Origin: Chloroflexota bacterium
GTDB lineage: Bacteria; Chloroflexota; Anaerolineae; Aggregatilineales; Phototrophicaceae
Direction of reading: 5' to 3'
Length of the DNA stretch: 41,068 nucleotides
Assembly (NCBI GenBank): GCA_026706395.1
Contig: JAPOYU010000127.1
Span: 1 to 41,068 of the forward strand
The notes beneath the pieces are model-generated. The model was not told where the DNA came from, did no database searches, and saw only the letters and a list, made by a program, of their open reading frames with translations. The position numbers and the translations under genes were made by a program. Below, one piece after another: positions 8,467 to 17,058 of the stretch (position 1 is the first letter of the stretch; each line of letters begins with the position of its first letter).

Positions 8467-8865
8467 ATGCTGACGGCGCTATACGACGGCAATTGCGTGA
8501 TTTGCCAGTCATCTTGCGCGTCACTGCGCGCGCTGGATTGGCGGCGGCGGATCGAATTCGTTGATCTGCATGATAACGAGAGGTGGCGCCGCCGTTATCC
8601 GGATTTGCACTTTGAAGAGCTCATGGGGCAGATTCACGTATTGGACCAAGACGGCCGGCTTTATTCAGGCTTCCGCGCGGGGCGGCGGATGTTGAAGGAG
8701 GTGCCGCTGGGTCTGCCGTTGTGGCTGCTCTTGCAGCTGCCGGGCATGGACTGGATTGGGCGACGGGTCTATCGTTTTGTCGCGCGGCGGCGTTATCGCG
8801 TCAACAAGCTATTCGGCAGGACGCTGCCGGACTGCGTCGATGACAGTTGCGCGATGCCGGGTTAA
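8467..8865 (+). CDS. DCC-family (DUF393) thiol-disulfide oxidoreductase-like protein
   Basis: A small protein of about 132 residues. The family signature YDGNCVIC is at the N-terminus (YDGxCxxC), giving a possible redox-active CxxC, with a nearby Cys-Ala-Ser and then RIEFVDLHD. DCC proteins are predicted thioredoxin-fold oxidoreductases of unproven substrate. The ATG at 8467 is preferred, with TAAGG 8 nt upstream; TTG at 8461 in the same frame is an alternative. A hydrophobic stretch (LGLPLWLLLQLPGMDWIG, about 80-97) resembles the C-terminal part of other family members. The gene ends on a TAA that overlaps the stop of the convergent acetyltransferase. Confidence 0.8.
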   Translation: MLTALYDGNCVICQSSCASLRALDWRRRIEFVDLHDNERWRRRYPDLHFEELMGQIHVLDQDGRLYSGFRAGRRMLKEVPLGLPLWLLLQLPGMDWIGRRVYRFVARRRYRVNKLFGRTLPDCVDDSCAMPG

Positions 8866-9401
8866 GTTTGGCGCGCGGCGTAGATCCAATAGCGCCGCGT
8901 CAATACTCCGCGTTTGTTGTCGATCTTATCCTCCAAGATACCGCCGTTGGCTTCGATTATTTTCCAAGAACCGATGTTGTCATCATCGCAGGTGATCAAG
9001 ATGTCGCCGATCTGGCGTCGCCGCGCCTGCTCGATGCCCAGGCGGCAAATCAACGTGCCATAGCCTTTTCGGCGTTCCGAGGGGCGGATCTTGTAACCGA
9101 TATGACCGCCAAAGCGGCGCAGCGACTCATTGAGATGGTGGCGGACATCAACATCGCCGAGGTAGCGCTGATCGGCGCTGATCAGCCAGAAGTGTGAGGC
9201 TGGCACCATGCCGGCCAGCGGCTCGGTCTCCGCCTGCCGCAGGACTTTCAGATACTCGTCGAAGCGCCGCGCCAGGATGTCGGGGTGCCAACTGACGGTC
9301 CGCTCTTCGCGGATGTACTCATTAACGCCTTCGAGAAAGCTGTCTTTGTACCGTCGCTGCGGACGCGCTAGGAAAGCTTGCATATCTTTCATGTGACTCA
9401 C
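8862..9401 (-). CDS. GNAT-family N-acetyltransferase
   Basis: A 179-residue acyltransferase of the GNAT superfamily, using acetyl-CoA to acetylate an amine or amino acid side chain. The acetyl-CoA-binding motif A region is visible as IGYKIRPSERRKGYGTLICR (about 100-120; the R/Q-x-x-G-x-G/A site is RRKGYG). It is followed by DDDNIGSWKIIEANGGILED, which matches motif B and the family's 'N-xxS-xxxIxxNGG' pattern. The substrate is unknown; the sequence resembles stand-alone GNAT proteins with a GGxLE loop. The start is uncertain (GTG 9401, ATG 9392 or ATG 9383), and none has a strong ribosome site. Its stop overlaps that of the convergent DCC-family gene by 3 nt. Confidence 0.85.
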   Translation of the reverse strand: MSHMKDMQAFLARPQRRYKDSFLEGVNEYIREERTVSWHPDILARRFDEYLKVLRQAETEPLAGMVPASHFWLISADQRYLGDVDVRHHLNESLRRFGGHIGYKIRPSERRKGYGTLICRLGIEQARRRQIGDILITCDDDNIGSWKIIEANGGILEDKIDNKRGVLTRRYWIYAARQT

Positions 9402-9490
9402 AGCACCCGATCATGTGAAACATCAAACAGGCCTGCCCGGCCGGTTGCGCGCTGTGTAATGCTCTCGTCTATCAAGAAAGCGATAGTGGC

Positions 9491-9763
9491 TTAGGAAGCG
9501 TCCTCGGATTCGGTCGCCACTTCATCGGCAGCGTTGACTTCCGCCTCATCTTCCGGGTCGTCTTTGTCTTCCCAGCTGATGATCCAGATGCAGGCGCCGG
9601 CGACCAATACCGTGGCGACGATCAAAGCGACCCACTGAGAAGGCTGGAGTCCGACGTTGCGGGCTTCATGCACCAGCAAGCCGACCATGCCAGCCGCCAG
9701 AACGACCCAGGCGCTGAACCGCGGATGCCCCATCACCCATTTGACGACGGCAATATTTTCCAT
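9491..9763 (-). CDS. Small two-helix membrane protein
   Basis: A 90-residue protein with no recognised family. The start is taken at ATG 9763 (MENIAVVKWVMGHPRFSAW), because a promoter maps 30-65 nt upstream and the sequence before it reads as noise. Two hydrophobic segments are likely membrane helices (WVVLAAGMVGLLVHEA, about 19-34; WVALIVATVLVAGACIWIIS, about 44-63). A strongly acidic tail of about 25 residues, rich in Asp and Glu, follows and should face the cytoplasm or exterior as a charged arm. Its role is unknown. Confidence 0.6.
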   Translation of the reverse strand: MENIAVVKWVMGHPRFSAWVVLAAGMVGLLVHEARNVGLQPSQWVALIVATVLVAGACIWIISWEDKDDPEDEAEVNAADEVATESEDAS

Positions 9764-9798
9764 TATTCGTGGATTCCTCGCAGTCAATTCGCGACCCC

Positions 9799-9828
9799 AG
9801 TATAGCCCTACCTGTTGTTTTGAGACAA
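9799..9828 (-). promoter_or_regulatory. Candidate promoter of the small membrane protein
   Basis: On the minus strand TTGTCT (9823-9828) and TATACT (9799-9804) are separated by 18 nt, a fair sigma-70-like promoter. Transcription would start about 25-30 nt before the ATG at 9763. Confidence 0.5.
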
Positions 9829-9894
9829 GCCGAAAACCCGAAAGGAATGATGAGAATCGTGTACATTGTATCATTACGAATCCAATTGGAGATA

Positions 9895-9966
9895 CACCAT
9901 AGAGACACATAGGGCGCAGAGATTTTAAGAGAACAACTTTGTGGTTTTATGTCTGTCTTTGTGGTG
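9895..9966. repeat. CACAGAG-type dispersed repeat, copy B, with inverted ends
   Basis: The left arm begins CACCATAGAGACACATA (9895-9911). The right arm (9948-9966) reads CACCACAAAGACAGACATA on the opposite strand, so the ends form an imperfect inverted repeat of 17-19 bp. Between them is the shared core GGGCGCAGAGATTTT. This is compact and non-coding, like a miniature inverted-repeat element. It is the most complete of the three copies. Confidence 0.55.
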
Positions 9967-10157
9967 AAAATTTTGCGAAATCCACTTAATTCACTACTCC
10001 CGCGCATTTTGAAGCAATTGAACTGCCTAATAACCGGTGACATATGGGCAGTATCGACGGGGGAGCGACCTCGTCAGATGTTAATACATTTTTATCAAAC
10101 CGCTGTCACTATCGCGCGTATAAACAGTGAAGACAACAACGGGAGAGTAAAGTCACA

Positions 10158-10997
10158 ATGAGCAAGAAGAAACGCAAGGTCGAGTGGTCATTTGATTTTG
10201 AAGATATGGGAGAGCGTTTTAGACAATTCTTCGGCGATATAATGGGCGACGAAGTCGAGGTAAAAACCGCCGAACTCTTTGCTCCGCGCGAAGGGGCAAC
10301 CTCCGCCCATATCGAAATCGACTTTTCTGTGGGTAAAGCCAGCCTGATTGCGCTCCCGACTGATAGCGAAAACCTCTTCGAGGCGCAGATCAACTACATC
10401 GGCGAATATGAATTTGAAGTCAGTGGCGCTGAGGAGCGGTTCATTGCTTTGCGGCAGAAGGGGCGTTTCCCGCGTGGGGTCGGGCATATTATCGGCAATA
10501 ACAAAGACCTAAATTGGGATATCGCGCTGGCGACGAAGGTTCCCTATCACTTAAGCGTGAAAGGCGGCATTGGGGAGACCGACATTAACCTGAGTAATTT
10601 GCTGGCGGATGTAGTCAAGTTGGAAACTGGCGTCGGCAAGGTTGCCCTGACCCTGCCCGCGCAGGACAAAGCCTTCGCAGCCAGCATTGATGGCGGGGTT
10701 GGCAAAACTAATGTGGTCATTCCGGCCGGCAGTGGTGGCGAGCTCGATATTAGTGGCGGCGTTGGCGAAGTGACCATTACAGTGGCAGCGGATGCGGCGG
10801 TGCGACTCATGACGGAAGCTGGTATAGGCAAAGTCAACCTGCCAGATTCCTTGATCCGCACCAAGGGAGAGGATCACTTCGTCGGTATTTCAGGAGTATG
10901 GGAGAGCGCCAATTTTGCCGAAGCGGAGAAGCAGATCATCATTGATTATGATGGCGGCGTCGGCAGTTTCAGTCTGCGGCATTCGCCAGAGATTTGA
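10158..10997 (+). CDS. Toast-rack/LiaF-like beta-repeat protein
   Basis: A 279-residue protein with no signal peptide or membrane helix. The N-terminal half contains an amphipathic charged start and a beta-rich domain (about 40-125). From about 135 on there are six repeats of about 20 residues built on GGxGx plus a beta strand: GGIGETDINL, TGVGKVALTLP, GGVGKTNVVIP, GGVGEVTITV, AGIGKVNLP and GGVGSFSLR. This regular turn-strand pattern is typical of toast-rack/DUF4097/LiaF C-terminal beta-solenoid domains, which are found in envelope-stress sensors and anti-sigma partners. The start ATG 10158 follows GGGAGAG. No two-component system or phage-shock gene is adjacent, so a stress role is only inferred from the fold. 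Confidence 0.7.
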   Translation: MSKKKRKVEWSFDFEDMGERFRQFFGDIMGDEVEVKTAELFAPREGATSAHIEIDFSVGKASLIALPTDSENLFEAQINYIGEYEFEVSGAEERFIALRQKGRFPRGVGHIIGNNKDLNWDIALATKVPYHLSVKGGIGETDINLSNLLADVVKLETGVGKVALTLPAQDKAFAASIDGGVGKTNVVIPAGSGGELDISGGVGEVTITVAADAAVRLMTEAGIGKVNLPDSLIRTKGEDHFVGISGVWESANFAEAEKQIIIDYDGGVGSFSLRHSPEI

Positions 10998-11021
10998 GCC
11001 AATGGAATCGTAATCTCTCGA

Positions 11022-11555
11022 CTATGTCGATGCCGATTCGGCCGCATCCGGCGCGGATGCCTCATCATCGCCCCGAACCATCCGGTGCAGCATCTGCATG
11101 AGTTGACTGTTGGCCTTTTCCACAGTCGTTTCCGGGCAGATCACAGCAATCTCGTGGCTCATCATCTTGATGAGATTGCTCTTCATCTTCAGTTCGACCG
11201 AGGTGAGCTTGTCAGTTTGTTCGCGCCAGTAGAGATCGCGCAGCGCCTTCGCCATCGCTTCCGGCTCGCGGGTTTGTATCTGCTTCTGAATGCTGGCTTG
11301 ACGTGAGCGATAGTCATCGGACAGTTCTGAGGGTGGCTTGGCGAAGACTTCCTCAATGATCGAAAGGTCGGCGATTGCCGGGCGGATATTCATTTCCGTC
11401 GCCGCGTCGACCGGGATCATCACCTCGCCCCGGTTGCCTACCAGTTCGATTATGTGATAGGAGCGTGTTTTACCTTTGAATGTCATTTTCTTTTTGCCGG
11501 TGATCGTACCAGCGCCGTAACGCGGATGGATGATCTGGTCACCTCTTGAATACAT
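11022..11555 (-). CDS. carD: CarD-family transcriptional regulator
   Basis: A 177-residue RNA-polymerase-binding regulator that stabilises open promoter complexes. The N-terminal RNAP-interaction domain is clear (YSRGDQIIHPRYGAGTI, then the strands around YHIIELVGNRGEVMIPVD, about 1-55). The remainder is helical (about 70-160), as in CarD/CdnL proteins, with a family-typical EAMAKALRDLYWREQTDKLT segment. The acidic C-terminal tail (DDEASAPDAAES) is unusual but not unique. The ATG at 11555 is preceded by GGAGA at about 6 nt. It is transcribed alone, convergent with the beta-repeat gene. Loss should be pleiotropic, as in Mycobacterium and Thermus relatives. Confidence 0.88.
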   Translation of the reverse strand: MYSRGDQIIHPRYGAGTITGKKKMTFKGKTRSYHIIELVGNRGEVMIPVDAATEMNIRPAIADLSIIEEVFAKPPSELSDDYRSRQASIQKQIQTREPEAMAKALRDLYWREQTDKLTSVELKMKSNLIKMMSHEIAVICPETTVEKANSQLMQMLHRMVRGDDEASAPDAAESAST

Positions 11556-11863
11556 GTAAGGTCTCCGGTCTCCAGTTGTATGCGGTATTACGCGGCAGCG
11601 TAGTTCATTGTTTCTGTTTGCAGCGCAAAGCGTTCACATACGCAACTGCCGCTCCGAACATGCGGATTTCGACGCGGCGAGGCCGTAAAAGCGTGCGGCC
11701 GCGCATGCGACCAGCGGAAGCGCAAAGCGAGTTGTATTTCAATGAACCGAGGGAGAATTGCTTTACGAGAAGACGATGGTCTACTTGTGGCTGCCGGTTG
11801 TTTCTTCACGCGGCGAGTTTACCACAAGCCGCTTAAGCATTCAATACCGGTGCTGGCCGAGCC
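11556..11863. other. 308-bp gap between carD and the amidase gene
   Basis: No gene is supported. The carD promoter should lie in the left part. TTGTGG near 11783 and CCACAA near 11821 could form a long-loop stem. GC-rich near-palindromic DNA occurs around 11690-11710. Open frames here lack any domain. Confidence 0.4.
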
Positions 11864-12658
11864 TCAGCCACGATGATAAACATCAGGGCGCCGGTCCTCG
11901 AAGATCGGAATCTGCTGCCGTACGCGATCCACTTCATCGAGGTCGATTTCCGCCGTCAGCAGGCATTCGTCTTCGCCCGCTTCTACTATCACGTTTCCCC
12001 AAGGATCGATAATCATGGAGTGTCCGCCGAAGACCGTGCCGCCGGTATCGCCACAGGAATTGGTTGCGACGACAAAGCACTGGTTTTCGACGGCGCGCGC
12101 GATGAGCAAGGTTCGCCAATGCTCGACGCGGACCAGCGGCCACTCGGCGCAGATCAGCATCAGTTTGGCGCCATCGGCCACGGCATATCGACGAAACAGC
12201 TCGGGAAAGCGCAGATCGTAGCAGATGCTGAGGCCGGCCCTGCCCCAAGGCAGTTGCAGGACGGACGGCTGCAACCCTTCGCCCAGCCAAAGATGTTCGT
12301 CGAACAGGCGGAAGAGATGGATCTTGCGATAGACGCCGCATAACTTGCCCGCGGAGTCGTGGTATGCCGCGCAGTTCATAACTTGATCGCCCTGCCGCTC
12401 CAGGATCGAACCGAAGACGGCGATGCTGTTTGCGCGGACGGTATGCGCCAGTTGTTCAAACATGCCGCAGCCCAATTCAGCGGCGTAATCGGTCGCGTTT
12501 TCCAGATCGTAACCGGTGGACCAGAGCTCGGGCAGCAGAATCAGGTCGGAATCACGCGCCGCAGCTTCGCTGATCATCTGCTCGGCGGCGGCGAGATTGT
12601 CCTCGACGCGCGCGAGTTTGATGTTCATTTGTCCCAGGCTGATGGAGATTCTTGTCAT
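11864..12658 (-). CDS. Carbon-nitrogen hydrolase (nitrilase superfamily, omega-amidase-like)
   Basis: A 264-residue amidase of the nitrilase superfamily. The Glu-Lys-Cys triad is visible: Glu in LLPELWSTGYDL (about 44), Lys in YRKIHLFR (about 110) and Cys in LSICYDLRFPELFR (about 146). The RFPELFR pattern and length match omega-amidase/deaminated-glutathione amidase (YafV/Nit2) proteins, which hydrolyse alpha-keto acid amides or repair deaminated glutathione. A broader amide substrate range cannot be excluded. The ATG 12658 follows AAAGGA (about 10 nt). A minus-strand TATACT (12688-12693) lies about 30 nt upstream, a likely -10. Confidence 0.87.
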   Translation of the reverse strand: MTRISISLGQMNIKLARVEDNLAAAEQMISEAAARDSDLILLPELWSTGYDLENATDYAAELGCGMFEQLAHTVRANSIAVFGSILERQGDQVMNCAAYHDSAGKLCGVYRKIHLFRLFDEHLWLGEGLQPSVLQLPWGRAGLSICYDLRFPELFRRYAVADGAKLMLICAEWPLVRVEHWRTLLIARAVENQCFVVATNSCGDTGGTVFGGHSMIIDPWGNVIVEAGEDECLLTAEIDLDEVDRVRQQIPIFEDRRPDVYHRG

Positions 12659-12687
12659 TTGGCAGTCTTCCTTTAGGGCCGCGCCCG

Positions 12688-12693
12688 AGTATA
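12688..12693 (-). promoter_or_regulatory. Candidate -10 of the amidase gene
   Basis: TATACT on the minus strand, about 30 nt before the amidase start; no matching -35 is obvious. Confidence 0.35.
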
Positions 12694-12838
12694 GCGAAAG
12701 TCATGCTCGACAGCAATTGAGCCAGCGGCGAAACCGACGACTGACCACCGCAAGAGGGCAAATCGATTCCAGGCCGGGGAAGATTGCCTTATCTTGTGGG
12801 AGAGCGGTCCAGCGAGTTGATGATATTGGGACAACACG

Positions 12839-15382
12839 ATGCTACGATTTCCCAAATAAAACACCATTTTCTTCATTTTTGCTGCGCTTCTGACTCTGAT
12901 ACCGCCGAATCTAAGGATGCGCGCAGCGGTCCTCCAGGTCGATGACACTTGCAGCCTGCACGATGCGATTGTGGCGGCGAACAGGGATGAAGCGCGTGGT
13001 GGCTGTCCCGCCGGGGATGGGGCAGATACTATCCTTTTGACCGGAGACGTGACGCTTACCGAAGAGTTGCCGGTCATAGAGTCGGTGATTTCGATCGAGG
13101 GTGATGGGTACAGGATTAGCGGTGACAAGCGATTTAGGATATTTGAAGTCGGTGAACGTCCCTTTGGTAGCGATGACCCCGGTTCTGAAATCAAGCTCAC
13201 AATCAATCGGCTGGTACTGCGAGGCAGTTTGGGTTCTGCGATGTACATTACAATTGGCGCGGAAGTCAACATTTACCATAGTAGGATTACCGACAACTTC
13301 GCCAAAGAAGGTGGCGCAATCTTCAACTGGGGACGACTAAACATTGCTGGCAGTTCGTTTTCGAACAATCTGGCTTGGGACATTGGGGGCGCAATTAAGA
13401 ATCACGCAGATGCAACTCTGTTGGTTAAGAACAGCACATTCAGCAACAATGCCGCCGGCAATCAAGGTGGGGCTATCTTCAGCAGCGCGCCGACGACCGT
13501 GAGAGCCAGCAGCTTTCTGCGAAACGCAGCGTTGGAAGGCGGCGCAATCTTCGCTTTGCGAGACGAACTCTCGGTCGTCAACAGCACGTTCAGTGAAAAC
13601 ACGGGCGCGACATCGGGAGGCGCTCTTTATCTTCAGGAGAGCTTGGCAAAACTCAGCCATCTCACGGTGTATGGCAGTGAATCCCGAGATGGCGCAGGCA
13701 TCTTCCAGGACGGTGGCACGGTCAAGCTCTTCAACAGCATCATCGGCGGAAGTATTGAAGGCGAGGACTGTATTGGTAGTTTCAGTGAAAATCACGGCAA
13801 CTTGATTGAAGACGGCAGCTGTGAACCGGCTTTCTCAGGGTCGCCGTTGCTGCAACCTTTGTCGGGCTCCCCCGCCCACTATCGCTTGTTCGGCGGCAGC
13901 CCGGCTATCCACAACGGTGTAGTGGAATACTGCGCCAGAAGAGACCAATTAGGCAACAGCCGGCGCTGGCGCTATGACTGCGATATCGGCGCTGTCGAAG
14001 TGAGAGGCGACCGAGAAATCGTCAGCAAGGCATTGGAAACCGCACTGACCTCAGAAGGGTCGAATTGCACTCTGGCCGATCAGATCCGGGCTGCGAATCG
14101 AGACGAAACGGTGGGCGCCTGCTCCGCCGGTGACGGCGCCAACACCATTCATATCGATGCGGATATTACGCTGAAGTCACGGCTGCCGACGATCACTTCC
14201 GAGATCATCATCATTGGCAACGGGTATAGCATCAGCGGTGAAGACGCGAGGCGCATATTCGATATCGGCGAAAGCGGTCAGCTCACGATTCATAACCTGA
14301 ACATGATCCGCGGCCGACACGCCATTCAAGGCGGCGCGATCAAATTGCGCGGCGGTACGCTGAAAATCTCCGATTCTACGATTCGCGACAGCCATGCAGG
14401 GTACGGTGGCGCGATATACGTCGAGCATGGGACGCTTGAGATCGACAATAGCGAGTTAAGCGTTAACTCTGCTCATTTTGGTGGTGGAGCGATCGCAAGT
14501 GAAGACCGCAGTTCCATAACAGTGACTGACAGTCGTATCAGCCACAATGTGGCGCGGAGCGGTGGCGGACTTGACGACACGTCAGGGACCTTGACATTGG
14601 TCAACAGCACGGTGAGTCACAATTCCGCCGCCTACGGTGGCGCCATTTACGGCTATGCAGGGAGCGCTCCACATAAAGAATCAGCCCAAGGCACGACCCA
14701 TGCGATTGTCGATAGCGTGATAAGCCATAACACCGCCGAATACTACGGCGGCGGAATCAACAGCTCGGTCGGAAAACTGACTATATCCGGCAGCGAATTC
14801 AGTCAAAACAGAGCCGGCAAAGGTGGCGGCGCGCTCGTCTTTCAATGGCATGACTTGATCGTGGAGAACAGCACTTTCGTCGGCAATGTTGCGCTGAACG
14901 AGGGCGGCGCGCTTATTGCAGAAGGCGCTGCAAAGCAGGAAGTGACGAACAGCACATTCAGCGCTAATTCCGCAGACAAGGGCGGAGCACTTTGGGTTGG
15001 CTCTATTACGCTGACACATGTCACAATAGCAGATAACGTGGCGAACGAAGCAGGTGGTATCGCTCTGTTCAGCGACGTTACGCTCCGAAACAGCATCGTC
15101 GCTTATAACAGGGGCGGCGACTGCGGTTTCCTGTCGAAATACCCGAAAGAGATAGACGTAACAACCAGTTTGATCGGTGACGCAAGCTGCGATGCAATAT
15201 TCAGCGGCGCTCCTATGCTGCATGAATTAGACGGCAATTCGCATCACCATCCGCTGCATGTTGAAAGTCCAGCAATCGACGACGCCGATCCGGAGTATTG
15301 CCCGGCGACCGACCAACTCGGCAATCCACGTCCGAACGGCGCCGGCTGCGATATCGGCGCAATCGAGTATGTGGGAGAGTAA
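12839..15382 (+). pseudogene. Large secreted beta-helix protein; signal peptide interrupted by in-frame TAA
   Basis: The conserved body (about 820 residues, readable from ATG 12917) has two tandem units, each opening CxLxDxIxAANRDE...AGDGA, then GxGYxISG, then repeated GGAI/SNNxA rungs of a right-handed parallel beta-helix. Each unit ends like a choice-of-anchor-Q domain (YDCDIGAVE and AGCDIGAIEY). Just upstream in the same frame, ATG 12839 encodes MLRFPK, then TAA (12857-12859), then NTIFFIFAALLTLIPPNL: a basic start and hydrophobic core of a signal peptide cut by a stop at codon 7. A start at 12917 would remove the signal. So this is either a recent nonsense mutation, a base-call error, or initiation at a non-standard codon such as ATT 12866. 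The paralog at 23447 has an intact signal. Likely role: a secreted surface or matrix protein. Confidence 0.75.
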
Positions 15383-15404
15383 TGGCGCGACTTGAATCGC
15401 CCGC

Positions 15405-16838
15405 TCAGCCGTCGATCGCGATCGACACAAACTTCGGATCCATATACTCATACAAGCCTTCTTGCCCGGCTTCCCGCCCGAAGCCGCTGGTCTTCATCCC
15501 GCCGAAGGGGGCTTCCGCCGTCGCCGGCACCATGTCGTTGACGCCGACGATGCCGAACTCCAAGCCCTCATAAACGCGCGTCGCCGTCGACAGATCATTG
15601 GTCATCACGTAGCCAGCCAAGCCGTAGGGCGTATCATTGGCGAGCTGCAGCGCTTCGTCGATCGTCGAGAAGGTGCTGACCGCCATCACGGGGCCGAAGA
15701 CTTCGTCGCAGCCGATTTGCATGTCGGATGTCACATCGGTCAGGACGGTCGGCTTGTAGAAGTAGCCCTTGGCGATATCGGGTCGAGCGCCGCCGGTCAC
15801 AAGCGCCGCCTGCTTGGCCAAAGCGTCTTCGACGAACTGCTCGACTTTGTCGCGTCCGTTGCGACTGACCATAGGGCCGTTCGTTACGCCAGCGCGCATG
15901 CCATCGCCGACGACCAGCTTCTCCGTTTCAGTTTTGACGGCGTCGAGGAATTCTTCCAGCGCCGGCTGTTCGACATAGAAACGCGTCGGCGAGATGCAGA
16001 CTTGGCCGTTGTTGCGGAACTTGGCCATGACGCCCTGCTCCGCCGCCCAGCCCACATCGACATCGGCGAAGACCAAAACGGGCGCGCTGCCGCCAAGTTC
16101 CAGGCTCAGTTTCTTGATGCCGTCCGCCGCCTGCCACATGAGGATCTGGCCGACGCGCTGAGAGCCGGTGAAGCTGACCTTGCGCACGCGCGGATCGCGC
16201 ATAATCGTCTCGCCCATGATCTGGGGATCGCCATTGATGAGATTGATGACGCCGGGCGGAATACCCGCTTCCACCATCACATTGACCAAGGCCATCGCGC
16301 TCATCGGCGTCAATTCGCTGGGTCGGCCGACGATCGTGCAGCCAGCCGCCAGCGCGCCGGCCCACTTCCGCGCCAGCAGGTAAGCCGGGAAGTTCCAGGC
16401 CGTAATCGTGGCGACAACGCCAAGCGGCTGCGGCAGCGATAGCAGACGTTTGCCCGCCTTGCGCGCTGGGATCGTCCGCCCATAGGCGCGCTTGCCCTCT
16501 TCCGCGAACCAATCGAATAGATCGGCGCAGGCGCCCCATTCCCCGAGCGCTTCGCCATAGGGTTTGCCACACTCCGCCGTCATGATCGGCGCCAATTCTT
16601 CGGCGCGGCTGCGCAGGGCGTCGGCGATATCACGCAGGATGACGCAACGGTCGTAAGCAGTCAGCGCTTTCCAACGCGGCAGCGCCTCATGGGCCGCGTC
16701 TATCGCCTTTGTCGCTTCTTCCGCAGCGCCGAATGGCACTTGCGCAACCGGCAATTCTGTTGCCGGGTTCACCACCTGAAAGGCTCTGCCGTCCTCCGCA
16801 TCCGACCACTTGCCATCAATTAACATCTTGTATTCCAC
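15405..16838 (-). CDS. NAD(P)-dependent aldehyde dehydrogenase (succinate-semialdehyde dehydrogenase-like)
   Basis: A 477-residue aldehyde dehydrogenase that oxidises an aldehyde to its acid. The core motifs are present: TAWNFP (about 146-151), the cofactor site GRPSELTP (about 171-178, Arg where many relatives have Lys), SFTGSQRVG, catalytic Glu in LELGG (E247) and catalytic Cys in GQVCISPTR (C281). The length and N-terminus (INGKWSDAEDG-like) resemble succinate- or glutarate-semialdehyde dehydrogenases, but no GABA or glutarate genes are adjacent. It is read away from the IclR regulator, and its 220-bp upstream region contains two regulator-type palindromes, so it is probably part of the importer regulon and may oxidise an aldehyde from the imported compound. 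The exact substrate is unresolved. Confidence 0.85.
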   Translation of the reverse strand: MEYKMLIDGKWSDAEDGRAFQVVNPATELPVAQVPFGAAEEATKAIDAAHEALPRWKALTAYDRCVILRDIADALRSRAEELAPIMTAECGKPYGEALGEWGACADLFDWFAEEGKRAYGRTIPARKAGKRLLSLPQPLGVVATITAWNFPAYLLARKWAGALAAGCTIVGRPSELTPMSAMALVNVMVEAGIPPGVINLINGDPQIMGETIMRDPRVRKVSFTGSQRVGQILMWQAADGIKKLSLELGGSAPVLVFADVDVGWAAEQGVMAKFRNNGQVCISPTRFYVEQPALEEFLDAVKTETEKLVVGDGMRAGVTNGPMVSRNGRDKVEQFVEDALAKQAALVTGGARPDIAKGYFYKPTVLTDVTSDMQIGCDEVFGPVMAVSTFSTIDEALQLANDTPYGLAGYVMTNDLSTATRVYEGLEFGIVGVNDMVPATAEAPFGGMKTSGFGREAGQEGLYEYMDPKFVSIAIDG

Positions 16839-16947
16839 GAGTATCGCGCTTTCTTATCCCAGAGGAAAACTTCAGTTTAGCGATTGCTGTGCCGGAATCG
16901 GCGTCCTGTTCAGCCTGCCTTGCGCTGGTCCTTCAGCGTTCGAGACA

Positions 16948-16979
16948 AAGTTGCAAAAGGCGCAACTTCGTTGAACGAA
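16948..16979. promoter_or_regulatory. Composite palindromes upstream of the aldehyde dehydrogenase
   Basis: AAGTTGC (16948-16954) is inverted against GCAACTT (16962-16968), a perfect 7-bp repeat with a 7-nt spacer. TTCGTT-G-AACGAA (16967-16979) overlaps it as a second perfect palindrome. The half-site GCGCAAC recurs upstream of iclR. About 110 nt before the dehydrogenase start, this is a candidate IclR operator. Confidence 0.5.
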
Positions 16980-17058
16980 ATCACGGTGGACTCCGTGTTA
17001 TCGCGCAAGTCCGCCCGCTATCACTTTGTGAAGTGGATAGTGGGCTGGTCCGCGCCAG

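Larger units (their letters stand above)
9764..10157. other. 394-bp intergenic region
   Basis: It holds the minus-strand promoter of the small membrane protein, the second dispersed repeat (about 9895-9966) and the leader of the beta-repeat protein. A 27-codon frame from ATG 10079 overlaps the next gene's start as ATGA, but it has no convincing ribosome site. Confidence 0.5.

Noticed and set aside
10079..10161. 27-codon frame overlapping the beta-repeat gene start as ATGA
   Set aside because: The GGGGGAG upstream is about 12 nt away, too far for a good ribosome site; the peptide has no features. Chance overlap is likelier than a leader.
12516..12893. Plus-strand frame across the amidase start into the beta-helix gene leader
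   Set aside because: It overlaps the amidase gene antisense; it ends before the signal-peptide frame and shows no domain.
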